DNA of 64,000 bases from Effrenium voratum (GCA_963377175.1 CAUJNA010000824.1:304501-368500); one strand, 5' to 3'. Counted from the stretch's first letter, positions 34,296 through 45,142 are shown. Numbers and translations are program-made. The notes: a model not told the origin generated them from the sequence alone.

Positions 34296-34660
34296 ACTCA
34301 GCATGGTCATCCCTGGCTTGCGGACAGGTCAGAGCACGTGGGCACGAGGAGGCCGGGCAGCGCTTTGCCCATGATGGGCATGTTGGAGTGGATCCTTCTT
34401 GCAGAATTCATCTGCAATGGGGCGAACACAGGTTTGCGTGTTTGTCCCGTTTGTGGTATACACACGTATGTAAGAGCACATGTAATGTGTGTGTGTGTGC
34501 AACATATACATGTGTATGTGTGTTTATACACATCCAGAACTGTGAGCTTATCAGCATTGACGGCCTGAATGAAGAGAGGGCTTTGGATCGATTTCCCTTG
34601 CCCCCCCCCTTTTCGGGGTCGCGATTAGGTGGATAAACCATTTGCAGATGACAAAACACA

Positions 34661-34763
34661 TTACCCTCCCACCAACTAACATGGAAGTGCAACAAGGCCC
34701 CTTCCAAGACGAAAGTAGTCTTTCTACAGGGGCCTGTGCACTTCCAAGTTAGGTGGGAGGGTT
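34661..34763. mobile_element. TIR element family L
   Basis: TACCCTCCCACCAACTAACAT then GGAAGTGCA at the left; TGCACTTCC then AAGTTAGGTGGGAGGGT at the right. This is one of the longest near-perfect inverted repeats in the window. A half copy is at 11150-11180 (GTGCACTTCCATGTTAG). Confidence 0.75.
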
Positions 34764-35091
34764 TCGTGACTTTCGATTTTCAAGTCCCCCAAAATCCTAG
34801 TCTGTTGATTCAGGCCCCTGCACGACGTGTGCCAAGTCGAGTCACGCCTGGGCCGTTCGCATTAAAACATCTGGTAGAAGGCGCAAGGCAGCCAGAAATC
34901 GGTGGCTTTGGGGAGCCCACTTGAGTACCAGGCTTCTTCCATTTGTCTCGGAATTCGTGAACTTCCCCTGTTGCTTGAAAGGGAATCTATCACTGCGGGA
35001 CAGATGTTCATTTTTCCAGGGGTCTCAAGCAAGTGGAAGGGTTTGTTTGTGACTCCCATTGGCTCTGACTTGATGCCAAGACAGCCGCGAG

Positions 35092-35205
35092 ATGTCAGCG
35101 CTGTTACGGGCTGGACAGCAGGCAGTGAGGCGACACCAAGCAAGTGGAGCTTGCTTCACAAGGAAACTTCTGGAGAGGCTGCGAGTTCTAAAGCTGCAGT
35201 GTGTT
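35092..35205 (+). CDS. candidate exon, frame ambiguous
   Basis: Two frames are open: MSALLRAGQQAVRRHQASGA then TRKLLERLRVLKLQ, and VTGWTAGSEATPSKWSLLHK. The first has heptad Leu and fits the other exons. A family K element lies just upstream. Splice edges are not clear. Confidence 0.35.
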
Positions 35206-35604
35206 AAATCAGGGGATCCACCCCAAAAAAGAGAGAAGAAGGAGTCCCCTGAAATTCAAGCCACGCCAGTGTGAGTTCTTGTCCAAAAGTTGGACGGGTG
35301 TTCCTTGGGTCAAAGCAGGCTTCAACGGAAAACTAAGAGAAGCAGCAAACGGCAGGTGGCCTGGAGGCCCCACCTTAGCACGAGTGGTGGTTCCAAAAGG
35401 AGATGCCTCTTGGGTTCCTGCGTGGGCTGTGGCTTTTACCTAATAGCCTCGGCTTCAGAAGAAGGGTGCCTGATTTTTCTCATGGGTTATAGTTACATGT
35501 GTGTCTGGTCGAAACGGGAACCGTTTTCGCCGCAGGTGCCTGATCCCTCATGGGTTGGTTACATGCGTGTCTCCTGGTCAAAACGGAAACCAACGCAGCC
35601 GCAG

Positions 35605-35793
35605 GCGACTTGGGACCTCTCCTTCAGCTCCTCCCTCTTCACCACCGGCGTCGGCTTCGAGCGTTTCGAGCCCGTCGCCTCGGCGCCGCACGCGCCGCAC
35701 GCGCCGCACGCGCCGCACGCGCCGCACGCGCCGCACGCTGCGGAAGCGGCGCCGCGGCAGGCGAGCGGCGTGGCCGAAGGCTGGGCAATGGCT
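35605..35793 (+). CDS. candidate exon with APH tripeptide repeat
   Basis: GCAGCCGCAG precedes GCG. The 189 nt frame ends at GCT|GTGAGG, a good GT donor, in phase 0. It reads ATWDLSFSSSLFTTGVGFER, then FEPVAS, six APH units, and AAEAAPRQASGVAEGWAMA. The APH units are a perfect nine-base GCGCCGCAC tandem, so length may vary between alleles. Ser/Phe-rich start and His/Pro-rich middle are unlike the coiled-coil exons. Confidence 0.6.
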
Positions 35794-37029
35794 GTGAGGC
35801 GGTTTTTAGGGATTTGGAGCTGGGTGCGGAGCAGTTTTTTTTTGGGGGGGTGCTAGTTATTTTTTTGGCGTGTGTGTGTTTTTTTGCGGGTTTCGAGCAG
35901 CTTTTTTTTTGTGGGGGGTGGGGAGGGGGGGGTGGGCCTGCTGTGATACCAATAAGATCTGGGGCCAAGGCTTCCTGGGGATAACCCGCTTTGTTATCGC
36001 ACGTGCAACATACCCTAGTCTTGGAGACCTGAAGAGACGCCAGCAAGTGAAGCATTAAACGACGACTTGTTTGATGGGGGTCAAACAAGTTCGAGCGGCT
36101 TTTTGCAGGGAATTTAGGGGTTTCACTTAGTTCCCTTTTGAGCAAACAACCCGTTTGCGTAGAAAGCAGCCAGTTTGTTTGTTCTTGCGCCCGATCCACT
36201 CATGAAGTGACGGGTATGAACATAAGACTTAAAGTGATGTGTTGCCGCTGCTTCTCCGACATGTTGATGGTTATTTGATCCCTCAGCCTTCTGATTGTTC
36301 AAGGAGAATCTCAAAGAAGACTTCGGGCACCCCCGCCCCCCCAAACCCTTCCCCCCCCCCCCCAAAAAAAAAAGAAATGAGGAAAGAAACCAAAGTTTCC
36401 ATGGTAGAAACCCCTTTTCAGCGCAGGTGGTGTTCCATTTAAAGCCACAACAACGGCACGGCGCGTAAAAATCTCTCTGGGGTTTTTCTGGGGGAGGGTC
36501 TGGGAGTCCAGGAGTCCAAAGCACTGGCCACCAAAGAACCTCCAAAGACGAAACAGGAAAATCATAGAGTAAAAAGAAAGGGAAAGAAAGGGGTCATATC
36601 CTTTTCATCATATTCTCATACTTTTAATGGTCTTCTTAGTCTTCTTCGTTCTTTTTTTTTCCATTCCTTTAGCCAACTGAGTCCAAAGAACTTCCATTGG
36701 CAAGCTGAAGGCCAGTTGGTGAGTTCTCGGTGGCGAGGCCATTGGCCTTCCAGGGTTTTGAGCTCCTCTTGATGCTTTTGGGCTGACCTTTTGGGCGTGG
36801 CTCAGAATCAAAGAGCTAGCGCCAACAGGTCTTAGTCTTTGGTTCCATTTACCAAGGTGCCACTTTGGGCCACTGACATTTGAGCCACTGCCATTTGAGA
36901 AACAGCCAGTTTGGGAGTGTTTGGCCAACCGTCCTTTCCCTTGGCCTGCCCACATTCCCGGCCTTTTACCCCACCCCGGAGGCTTCGCTCCGGAACCTCT
37001 GGATGAGGATCGAAACTCCGGCGTGGCAG

Positions 37030-37086
37030 GAGGTTCGATCTCGCTTGCCACTTGCCAGCCAAGAAAAAGCATGGGATTTGGGATGA
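37030..37086 (+). CDS. possible exon
   Basis: GTGGCAG precedes GAG. The frame EVRSRLPLASQEKAWDLG runs to TGA. The start resembles the 27498 exon (EVRVLRSS). Weak support. Confidence 0.25.
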   Translation, partial: EVRSRLPLASQEKAWDLG

Positions 37087-37710
37087 TTTGGGGCTTTTGA
37101 GCCCTGCCTCTCATTCATGTTGAGAGGGAATACGCCCAACATGTGGCTTGGCTAATCTGTTTTTCATATATCCAGGGCTAGGCCTCAATCTAATTTGGGT
37201 GAAAGATAGATTGCACCACTCGTCCCCTGTGCCGGTTTTGCGGAATGATGGCATGATCACACCCTCAAAGCCAGCAGTAACCACCAGTGACACATTTCCG
37301 CAGTTACTGGGTGCACTTTTGGTCGTGGTTACCCGCGGGTCTCATCAAAGCCTGGTGTTGTTCCCCCAGAACTCCTTTCCTCTGGCGCTAAGTCCTTTGA
37401 TGTGACACTTCGTTCGAGGCTCGTTTTTAGAAATCCTTGCCAACCGTTGCAATGCGGGTTGACCTCGTTGCACAGGGGGCAATAGCCACGTGGCAAGTGG
37501 TACACTCAAAGGGCGCACCCTCGCACCCTTGGAGCATACCCAGAGTACACATCAAACAAAGCCTTCGAGTCATTTTGCTTTTAAATTTGCTCTATGTGCA
37601 CATCCATCTTAGTGAGTTCTTCAATATTAGTCAGTAAACTTGAAGCCAGCCTCCCTGCCCCACCCTCGCGCCCCTTTAGTCCGGGGCGCCTTGATCTACC
37701 ACGTCCGCAG

Positions 37711-37785
37711 GAAAGACGCTCCTGGGGAGATTTGGAGGCAGAGGCGGTGGCGGCGGCAGAAGCACCGGCGCTTGAGGCGGGAGCT
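37711..37785 (+). CDS. candidate exon
   Basis: CGTCCGCAG precedes GAA. The frame ERRSWGDLEAEAVAAAEAPA then LEAGA runs to TGA at 37786. The TGA may be a true end or lie past a GA/GC donor. Ala/Glu-rich, as in the other islands. Confidence 0.45.
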
Positions 37786-38310
37786 TGAGCGTCATTAGGC
37801 GGTTCCAATGTGCTGATTTGTCCAATGACTGTTTCACAGTTATGCATGAAACATGGGACTCTTTTCCAGTCTAAAGTTTTTCATACCCCTCTGAGGTTCC
37901 AGCAGAGAGAGCCTCTGGGGTGCCTTTGGGGGCCTTAGGTTCTTTCCCTGCGAGCACCCGCCCAAAGAGGGGGGAAAAGCGCTTCGCAGCCTTTGCCCCA
38001 AAATCAGTGCCCCTGAACATTTGGGGATGCCTCCATTTGGGTATGTGTCAAAGGGATTTGGACCCCCATTTTTTTTAAAGAGCCACCGGGGGAATGTCAA
38101 CATAAAGCCAGCCCAAAAAGCGCGCCGAGCCTCAAAAAGCAGGCGCGCACTAGCACACACACACACAAACACACACAAACACCCACTTTCACCCTGTGTG
38201 GCTGCTTATATATCTTTGGGGTATTTTGCCAAGGGATGTTAGGACTTTAACGTTTGGCCAACTCATGGGTTTTCCGTACTAAACCACTAGAAGTTATTCA
38301 CCTTTCGCAG

Positions 38311-38402
38311 GGGCGCAGATTTCGCAACCGAGCATCGCATGGTTTGCATCCGCACTCCTGAGAGGCGATCTCTCTTGGGCCATGGGAATTGGCTGATTGA
38401 GA
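38311..38402 (+). CDS. candidate exon after a family F element
   Basis: CTTTCGCAG, the conserved right part of a family F repeat, precedes GGGCGCAG. The frame GADFATEHRMVCIRTPERR then SLLGHGNWLIER ends at GAGAG|GTCCC. The peptide looks like a globular protein segment. No family is recognised. Confidence 0.4.
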
Positions 38403-38984
38403 GGTCCCACTCTCCGAGGCAACTCCCTTCAAACTCCCTGCAAGGTATTTTCCCGGTGGGCAAAAAAAAGGGTACTCCAGATGGCTTAGAAGTCTAAGAA
38501 CATGTTGGTGACGGTTTGTACTCTCTGGAATTTGAGCTAACAAAAACAAAAAGAAACACTCTACTCTTTCAGGCAGCCGGTACATAGTTATGACAAAATG
38601 TCAGTAAAACATGGGATGACTATTGGGGAAAACCACACAATATTATATTTCAACCGCATGGTCAAAACTGGGGGGGCGAAGGGACTATTGATATAGTAAG
38701 TTATGAGATGATGGTAAACCCACCCTAAAAACACGACCGGACCCGATCAACCCCAGAATCTTCATGTTTAAAGTTGCAAATTCTCCAGGAACATCATATG
38801 CGTCTGTGCTTTTGTTCAAACCTTTCTCAGGTTGGCCCAAGGGGAAACCAAGAGGAACACCGCATTTTTTGTGATTCCCCCTTCTCTGACACAAAGTTTG
38901 CGTGTCCCCAAAAGGTTGGCATTTCCGTGTTGCCTTTGTGCTGAGCAGGCCTTCTCCATGTCTGATAGAGCCCCGGTGCCCCAG

Positions 38985-39047
38985 GCTCTGCCTTTGCCGA
39001 CCCCGGCCTTTGAAGATGGCCATCGCGTCCGTGCCTTTGGCAGCAAC
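38985..39047 (+). CDS. candidate exon
   Basis: GTGCCCCAG precedes GCT and GT follows AAC at 39048; 63 nt, phase 0: ALPLPTPAFEDGHRVRAFGS plus N. It is followed after a 157 nt GT-AG interval (39048-39204) by the next exon, the shortest clear intron in the window. Confidence 0.6.
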
Positions 39048-39204
39048 GTGTCTTGGGGCTTGCACAAGGCAACCAAAAGGTGACGTTTACCAACAAAAAA
39101 TGGAAATATAAGGCCCCGTTTGACGTTTGTTTGATTTTAATTTGCAAAAAGAAACCAAGCACTTTGAGTTTCACCGGTGGTCCAGCCCACGGCCTCGCTT
39201 GCAG

Positions 39205-39354
39205 CGCGCTTGCCGCGGCGCGCCCGAACGCGTCTCGTCGCGCGCTCCGCGAGGCCTGGCGCCAGACACGCAGTGGGCTTCGCTGGCGGAAGAGATGCGG
39301 CGACTGGAGCGGGAGCTGACGCTGACGCGGCAGGAGGCGAACGGAAGAAGCTGG
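39205..39354 (+). CDS. candidate coiled-coil exon
   Basis: GCTTGCAG precedes CGC; 150 nt, phase 0, ending TGG|GTGCGT. It reads RACRGAPERVSSRAPRG, then LAPDTQWASLAEEMRRLERE, then LTLTRQEANGRSW. The second half is clear heptad coiled coil. The GC-rich island contrasts sharply with the AT-rich intron before it. Confidence 0.7.
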
Positions 39355-39633
39355 GTGCGTCGTGTCTTGTTTTTGTGGGTAACGTCTTTTGGATGGCTTT
39401 AAAAGGGGAGCCAACAGGAAGCCACCCTTTTTGTTGGGGTCCCCTAGGAAAAATAGCGCAATGTCGACCCCATTCATATGAATCCACCAACCTGTTTATT
39501 ACCAGGGGGGGTGTTCCCCAAAAGTGGTCTGAGTCCCAAGCCCAGGGAGACCCCCTAGTAATAAACTGGGGTCGATGAATATGGAGTCAACATTACCCCT
39601 TTTGGATGGTTTTAATTTAGAGGGGAGCCAAAG

Positions 39634-39775
39634 CTTCACTGTTCTTGGCATGTTTTTTGGTTTTTTAGTTTTTTGGTTCTGTTCATTTTTACTGGGGGTC
39701 TGCAACAAACAAAGTTTTTTGCTACCATACCAAGAGTAGAGATGAAAAGGAAACCACCCTTTTTGGGGGGACAAG
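39634..39775 (+). repeat. dispersed repeat family I, copy 1
   Basis: CTTCACTGTTCTTGGCATGTT, TTGGTTCTGTTCATTTTTAC, and CTACCATACCAAGAGTAGAG followed by ATGAAA. Other copies at 49791-49930, 32083-32160 (partial) and 50893-50945 (partial). Confidence 0.65.
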
Positions 39776-40746
39776 TAGAAAAACAACACATCCGTCCGGT
39801 TCTGGGCACACATGACCATGAACTTGCAGGCTGGTGCAGATCATGTTTCATATGTTGTCTGCCTCAAGGGTACGCGTTCCTCCTGGTTTCCCTTCAGACC
39901 AAATGCGCCACACAGAGCCTTAGAGTGCTAGCCAGCCACACAGGGTCAAACGGAGCCATACTCGCTCCCCAAGTTTCGGTGACTCGCAAAAATCATTCGG
40001 CGCTTCGCCTTCAGGCGTTACTTCGGGCGTGGGATGTGGTCTACTCGCTAGATATATCCTCGAGTTCTTGGACTTCGCTTGGCTGTGTCTTTCTTTGGGA
40101 AGAATGGCGGTTTTCCTTTTGGTTCCCCTGCAAAACCAGCCCGAAAGGGGGTACCCTCAAAAAAGGCACACAGGTTACCTGGTGGGAAGATCTTGCAGGC
40201 AATCAACAAGTTTGTGGACTTTGTTTGCATCCATCCACTGAACTGAGCCAACTCCAACCCTTCTTTGGGAACTCAGAACAAGCTAAAAGCTCTCTGAATT
40301 TGATCACATGGCACCACATTTAGGATAGGATCCTTCGCTTTTTGGAGGTTTGGCAAACATCCCCTTTGCAGAAATCCGCCAGACTTTGCCTTCCGGGTCC
40401 GAGCTAGATTTGTCACATCTCCCTTTGTCATACTTACATACCCCCTGCACTTGGAGACAAACCCAAACTCCCCCTTGATGCCACCAGGGAGACCTTGGTT
40501 TTACACAACTCAAGCCCTGGTTCCCATGTGGAAACCTAGATGAGGACGTTTAAAGAACGGCGGTTTAGGCAAAAGTGGCTTAAAGATGCCAACTCTCGTG
40601 GATTCTTATGGGTATATATAAATCTGTGTGTTTTTTTTTTTTTTTGGGGGGGGTGGATTTGGGGGGACCCCTTTTTAAAAGTATCAAACACAGGTGGGTC
40701 GCCCACCCGGGAACAAGGGGTACATCCAAACCCATTCGTCGCGCAG

Positions 40747-40833
40747 GCTCGCTCCGACGCCAATCGCGCCGTTTGCGACGCGGCAGCGCAGTGTGACGCC
40801 GTCGTGGCGGAGTGTATCCGCCAAGATGCAGAG
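40747..40833 (+). CDS. candidate exon, Cys/Ala-rich
   Basis: CGTCGCGCAG precedes GCT and GT follows GAG at 40834; 87 nt, phase 0: ARSDANRAVCDAAAQCDAVV then AECIRQDAE. The CDAAAQCD pattern recurs in the 41976 exon (CDAWAQCG, DAAAQCDME), suggesting exon duplication. A family B element starts 35 nt downstream. Confidence 0.65.
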
Positions 40834-40867
40834 GTCCAATGCATGGCGTCCGTGCCTTGGCTGTGCA

Positions 40868-40996
40868 TACTGTGGATGGACGAAATCCTGCACCACTTTC
40901 AAACCATGGGAAGCCATTGTTTGTTGGCATTTACAGGCGCATCATCATTCCAAGGTGTCTTAGGCAGTGCGGAATGGATTTCGTCCATCCACAGTA
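40868..40996. mobile_element. TIR element family B, copy 2
   Basis: TACTGTGGATGGACGAAATCC and GGATTTCGTCCATCCACAGTA are near-perfect inverted ends. It sits 35 nt after the 40747 exon. Confidence 0.8.
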
Positions 40997-41975
40997 CTTC
41001 CTGGCAGATTTCGGGGATGTGAGTTCGTGGAATGCTTGTGCCGGAATATGTGAAACTATGCTTGGCAGCTTGGGGAAGGATTGAACTGCCCAAAGATCAG
41101 TCGAATTGATTGTCCGGCTCGCTCAATTGGAAGTTGGGAACCCGCCGTGATGCTGTGGATCCATGGGAATTTGAAGAGTGTAAGAAGCACGGGAGCTCGA
41201 AGAATACTTGCTTCCTGAGTTCCTGGACTTCATACTTGTTGGTATGACCATCCGTGGCACACAAAAAGTTCAGGCTTTTTTCTGGCCAATCCCCTCAGGA
41301 AGTGAGAAAACAAACGCCTCTGCCTCAATTCAAAGCTTTTGCTCCGATTATTGAGATCAGGCTTCCGCTCGGTTCCCCGATTCCGCTCTTAAGGACCCCT
41401 GAAGGAGGGCATGATTTGTTTCCCTCCATGATTCATTTGGGCCAACGAGCTTAGGGAACCGTGAGTCACCCACGGGCTTTGTTCAGGTCAGTTTAGACAT
41501 TGCCTATGTGAGGGAGCTTGGTGTTTCAACAAGCAAAGATGTTGGCTAGAAGCTTAAACTCAGGAAGTGCGGTTCACTTCCTTGGACAGGGAGAAACTGC
41601 CCGAAGTTGTTTGTTTCAGCCCGCGTGATAAGATTGCACGTGTCCACAACTCCCCAACTTCGCAAGGAGCCTCCTGTGATTTGGATTTATCAACACCAGG
41701 TACTTTATGGTGTGGATTAGCAACCTAACATTAGTGGTTTTCTATCAGCTTTGCCTGAACAGCGCCCCAAAAATGGCTTCGTGAGGTTATACCTGGCGTC
41801 TCATACGCCTTAGCCGTCTACGCCTTTTAAGCGATCCCTCCTTTTGGATACATGCCATATCGGTGCGTCTGTTTTTGAGGCTTGGATGGTAAAGACAAAC
41901 CATTTCGGGGGTCCCCCAAAAAGACACACCCATCTAGGTGGGCTTCTAACAGACCTCAGCGCTTGTTCGTCCAAG

Positions 41976-42068
41976 GCCGTTCCGCGCCCTTCGTGTGACG
42001 CCTGGGCCCAGTGTGGGGATGTGGCGAAACCGCACTCGCGGGATGCAGCAGCCCAATGTGACATGGAG
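41976..42068 (+). CDS. candidate exon, Cys/Ala-rich
   Basis: GTCCAAG precedes GCC. The frame reads AVPRPSCDAWAQCGDVAKP then HSRDAAAQCDME and would end at GAG|GCAGGG, a GC donor (93 nt, phase 0). It is open upstream to 41955 (LSACSSK), so an earlier acceptor (TAACAG at 41952) is possible. Related to the 40747 exon. Confidence 0.5.
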
Positions 42069-42580
42069 GCAGGGGGTGGTTTAGTAGTGGCAAGCCGAGC
42101 CTATGTCTCTACTGCTATTGGGTTGGATCTTTAGACTTTAACTTTTTGGGTTCCCCACATATTTCCTTTTAACCAGCAGCAAGTTAAAATATGTTTGCTG
42201 GGATCTACAGCACCCAAGATGTTGAGTCGAGGTACGGTCCTGAAGCACACAGGAGGAAACTTCACCGTTCCTGGTGGCACCAATGTTGGTGTTCAGATAT
42301 TTGGCGATGTGTGTCTTTGTATTGACCCATGTTTTGGGTGGGTGGGATTACAGGGAAGCCAAGAGGAACACAGACCCATGTTCTTGGGCTTCCACTGTTT
42401 TGGGTGGGATCACAGGGAAGCCAAGAGGAACACAGACCCATGATGACCCATGTTCTTGAATTTCCACTGGTGTTTGACCACCCAAGAGCCAAAAACCGGT
42501 GAATTTCCGGTATTGAATCCCCGGTGAATTCCCCGAGTTTTTGACCTCCCCGGTGAAATTTCTGGCGCAAAAAGCTGCAG

Positions 42581-42616
42581 GCCGCGCTGGTCTCCGAGAC
42601 TTCCGGCGGAGCGGAG
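42581..42616 (+). CDS. candidate mini-exon
   Basis: AGCTGCAG precedes GCC and GT follows GAG at 42617; 36 nt, phase 0: AALVSETSGGAE. Short, but both splice edges and the high GC content agree with the other islands. Confidence 0.5.
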
Positions 42617-42855
42617 GTGGGCGAGTGTCTCTCACGCCCTGAAAGGGACCCCCCAAACTCAGAAAGGGAGGACTGAAGCAAATCAACCGTTCTTGGAGCT
42701 TGTTTTTTTGGGGGTCCCATTCTTTGGGGGGCAAAAAAATGGGACACCAAGGGGTTCGCAACCGAGTCGAATTTGGGGCCCCAGTGCCCCTAGTTCGAGA
42801 CAAGCCCGGGCCACTGCTCTTGGCTCTTAAAGAAAGCATGCCAAGGATTGGAAAA

Positions 42856-42996
42856 TGAGCCATAATCAAAACCTGGGTAGATGAAGGTTAGTAAGGGACG
42901 ATCCCAACCATAAATACTAGTAGCTGCGGCCGCCTTCTTAGTTCTTTACATGGTTCTGGGTGCACCATTTTCATACCGGGTTTTGATTGTGGCTCA
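42856..42996 (+). mobile_element. TIR element family A, copy 2
   Basis: Complete copy with both inverted ends (TGAGCCATAATCAAAACC and GGTTTTGATTGTGGCTCA) and the GCGGCCGCCTTCTT core. Confidence 0.75.
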
Positions 42997-43213
42997 AATC
43001 GGCCGGCCGTCTCAAAATGGGGGCGCCTTGAAGGAGAAAACGTATTTTTGGGCCAGTGAAAAGCACCCACCAGGCCTTTAAAAGGGACCCCCGCGGTGGG
43101 TTCCGTGTTGGTGGTCTTTTATTTAGGGAACCTTGAAATGGTGGTCTTCCTTGTTGGCTTCCTATATTTTCTCGGAGCACCCTGGCTTTTGCCAACACGC
43201 AACAGCTCTAAAC

Positions 43214-43301
43214 CTAGGTCCCCCAGTAGTGCCCTTTTACGCTTTTTCGGGGAAGGTTTCCCCTACTAAATTCTAACCTCTCTAATTACTGGAGGACCTA
43301 G
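43214..43301 (+). mobile_element. introner-like element family D, copy 2
   Basis: CTAGGTCCCCCAGTAGTGCCC at the left, TTCTAACCTCTCTAATTACT then GGAGGACCTAG at the right. Shorter interior than the other copies. A telomere-like tract follows. Confidence 0.75.
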
Positions 43302-43322
43302 AAACCCTAAACCCTAAACCCG
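43302..43322. repeat. interstitial telomere-like tract
   Basis: AAACCCTAAACCCTAAACCC immediately follows family D copy 2: nearly three units of CCCTAAA (TTTAGGG on the other strand), the telomere type of plants and dinoflagellates. Confidence 0.7.
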
Positions 43323-43371
43323 CAATAGTATTCCTCAAAAACACGGACCCCAATGCTTTTTGGCTGTGCAG

Positions 43372-43458
43372 GCTGCGGCAGTGGCCGAGGCGGCCAAAGT
43401 GGAGCGCCGCCGGGCAGCAGCGCACCAGCTGCGCCTAGAGCGACAATGGGCGGAGGAG
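43372..43458 (+). CDS. candidate coiled-coil exon with RQWAEEA motif
   Basis: GCTGTGCAG precedes GCT. The frame AAAVAEAAKVERRRAAAHQ then LRLERQWAEE may end at a GC donor (GAG|GCCATT, 87 nt) or continue (AIQRF) to GCG|GTTTGG. It shares the LxLERQWAEEA core with the 45035 exon and LRLERR with 46890 and 48253. A family D element and a telomere-like tract lie just upstream. Confidence 0.65.
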
Positions 43459-43482
43459 GCCATTCAGCGGTTTGGGCGTAGC

Positions 43483-43595
43483 ACCCAGTTGCCCAGTGGT
43501 GCCCTTTTTCCTTTGTTTCTGGGAAGGGTTCCTTTTAAACTCAACCAACCAAAAAACAGGATGCCCTTTTTTCCCCTGGCCACTGGGCATCTGAG
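43483..43595. repeat. dispersed repeat family M, copy 1
   Basis: CCCAGTTGCCCAGTGGTGCCC, GGGAAGGGTTCC and TTTAAACTCAACCAACCAAA are shared with 60980-61080. The right end CCACTGGGCATCTGAG partly inverts the left. Confidence 0.6.
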
Positions 43596-44054
43596 AGCAG
43601 ATGCAGATGGCTACCGTCTCTTCTTGAGGCTTCCGTTTGCTTTTCATGTTGTTTGTTGATTTTCCCCTGTTGGTTTTAAAGGGAAACGATTTCACTACTG
43701 GAGATATGCTTATTTTTATTCTTCTAGGGGGCTTAACTAAATGGAAGGAGGGTACCTGTTAGTTTTAAAGGGACACCAAAGATAAAATCACAATTTTTGG
43801 GGACGCTCCAAACAACGACGCGCCCGGATGTGTTTTCTCTCTCCGATTTTCCCATAAATGTCAACACTTGAGGAACACCAACGACAAGCGGTTGGTGGAC
43901 ATGAATGCCAACCTAAATGATGTCCACACAAGGATCCTCTATTAAAACACGTTTCCATTTGTTGGGAAATGGGTTTGTCATAAGGGGGTGAGTCCAAGGG
44001 TGGGTCAAGCCTTTGTTTTCTTAGTCCATGGAATTTCACTGATTTTTTTTACAG

Positions 44055-44145
44055 AGGTGTGAAGATTCTCAGGACTGTAGTCTGGAATCTGGAGCACAAG
44101 CCTTGCGCACAGGAAAAAGCTGGATGCAAGCTTCACAATGAGAGT
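44055..44145 (+). CDS. candidate exon
   Basis: A pyrimidine-rich acceptor (ATTTTTTTTACAG) precedes AGG. The frame RCEDSQDCSLESGAQALRT then GKSWMQASQ runs to TGA. Downstream (44145-44300) is an imperfect direct repeat of about 60 nt containing TTTGAGGCC and TACTAGATT. Confidence 0.35.
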
Positions 44146-44871
44146 CCGGCGAATCTTGAAGAATGAATCCAGATATGCGTTAAAGCACTTCGAAGGATTT
44201 TGTTTGAGGCCCTACTAGATTGGAATCTTGAATAAAGCGCTTGGAAGCATCTTGTTTGAGGCCGTACTAGATTCAAGATTCAACTTGAGAGTCCTGCGAA
44301 TCGTCAGTCTGATCCCAAATTGCTTATGGCCAGAACAAATGACTTGCCGTAAATACCAGCACATGCTTTTGGGGCGGTGTTTGTTTGTCTGTGTGTGTGT
44401 GCTTGTTTGTGTGTGTGTGGATGTTTTTGCTTGTTTGGCGGGGAGGGGAGGGTTACCAGATATATATATATATATAGATATTCCTTGATCTTTTGGGAGG
44501 GTGACAAAGCAGCCTTTGGCTGATTCTCCTCTTCAAAGCAAGAGGAACATCAAGAACGTGTTTTTTTTAGTGTCCTTGGAAGACCAAGGTACATATTCTT
44601 GGCGCTTCCCAGCGTCCGGTTCCTTAGGTTTTAGGTGTTGGGGCGAGAAAGTGGGGGCTGAGGGGATCTGAGAACAAAACCGCCATATATCTAAGGGTTT
44701 TTGTATCACACCCTGGGAATACACCCACTGGGTATTGACCCCATTTAGGCACATATCCGGATAAAACCGTGTTACCTGGAACCAGTCCGGGTCATTTTGA
44801 AGGGTGTAATCCCAGGGTGTAATACAAAAGCCCTCAGAAGGAAACCGCCATTCTAGGGCTTACTTCCAACC

Positions 44872-44990
44872 TTTTTTTTCAACCATCGTTCTTTTCAAAA
44901 ACCGGATCCGTTTTCCCTGGGATTCCGGAGGTTTTCCAGAAAAGGATGCCTAGAAAGAATGGGGAAGGTACCCCTGGAGCCATATAAAAC
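44872..44990 (-). repeat. dispersed relative of the 155 bp satellite, copy 1
   Basis: TCAACCATCGTTCTTTTCAAA, CGTTTTCCCTGG and CCGGAGG resemble the reverse complement of the satellite unit. The right end has AAAGAATGGGGAAGGTACCCC. Confidence 0.55.
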
Positions 44991-45034
44991 CCCTTTGATT
45001 CATTTGCCGCCTCTCATGTTTTGGCCTGCGCCAG

Positions 45035-45142
45035 GCCGCGGCAGCAGCAGCCGCGGCGGCAGACGCGGAAGGCCGGTGGCGGCAGGAGGCGGCGCAGCTG
45101 CGTGCGCAGCGGCAATGGGCGGAGGAGGCGGAATCGGCCGAG
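45035..45142 (+). CDS. candidate coiled-coil exon with RQWAEEA motif
   Basis: TGCGCCAG precedes GCC; 108 nt, phase 0, ending GAG|GATTTTTT (GA donor; no GT is available before coding character is lost). It reads eight Ala, DAEGRWRQEAAQLRAQ, then RQWAEEAESAED up to the donor. Closely similar to the 43372 exon over QLR-x3-RQWAEEA, so the two probably arose by duplication. Confidence 0.65.

Noticed and set aside
43302..43322. Chromosome end at the telomere-like tract
   Set aside because: Only about three units, with ordinary exon-containing sequence on both sides; interstitial.
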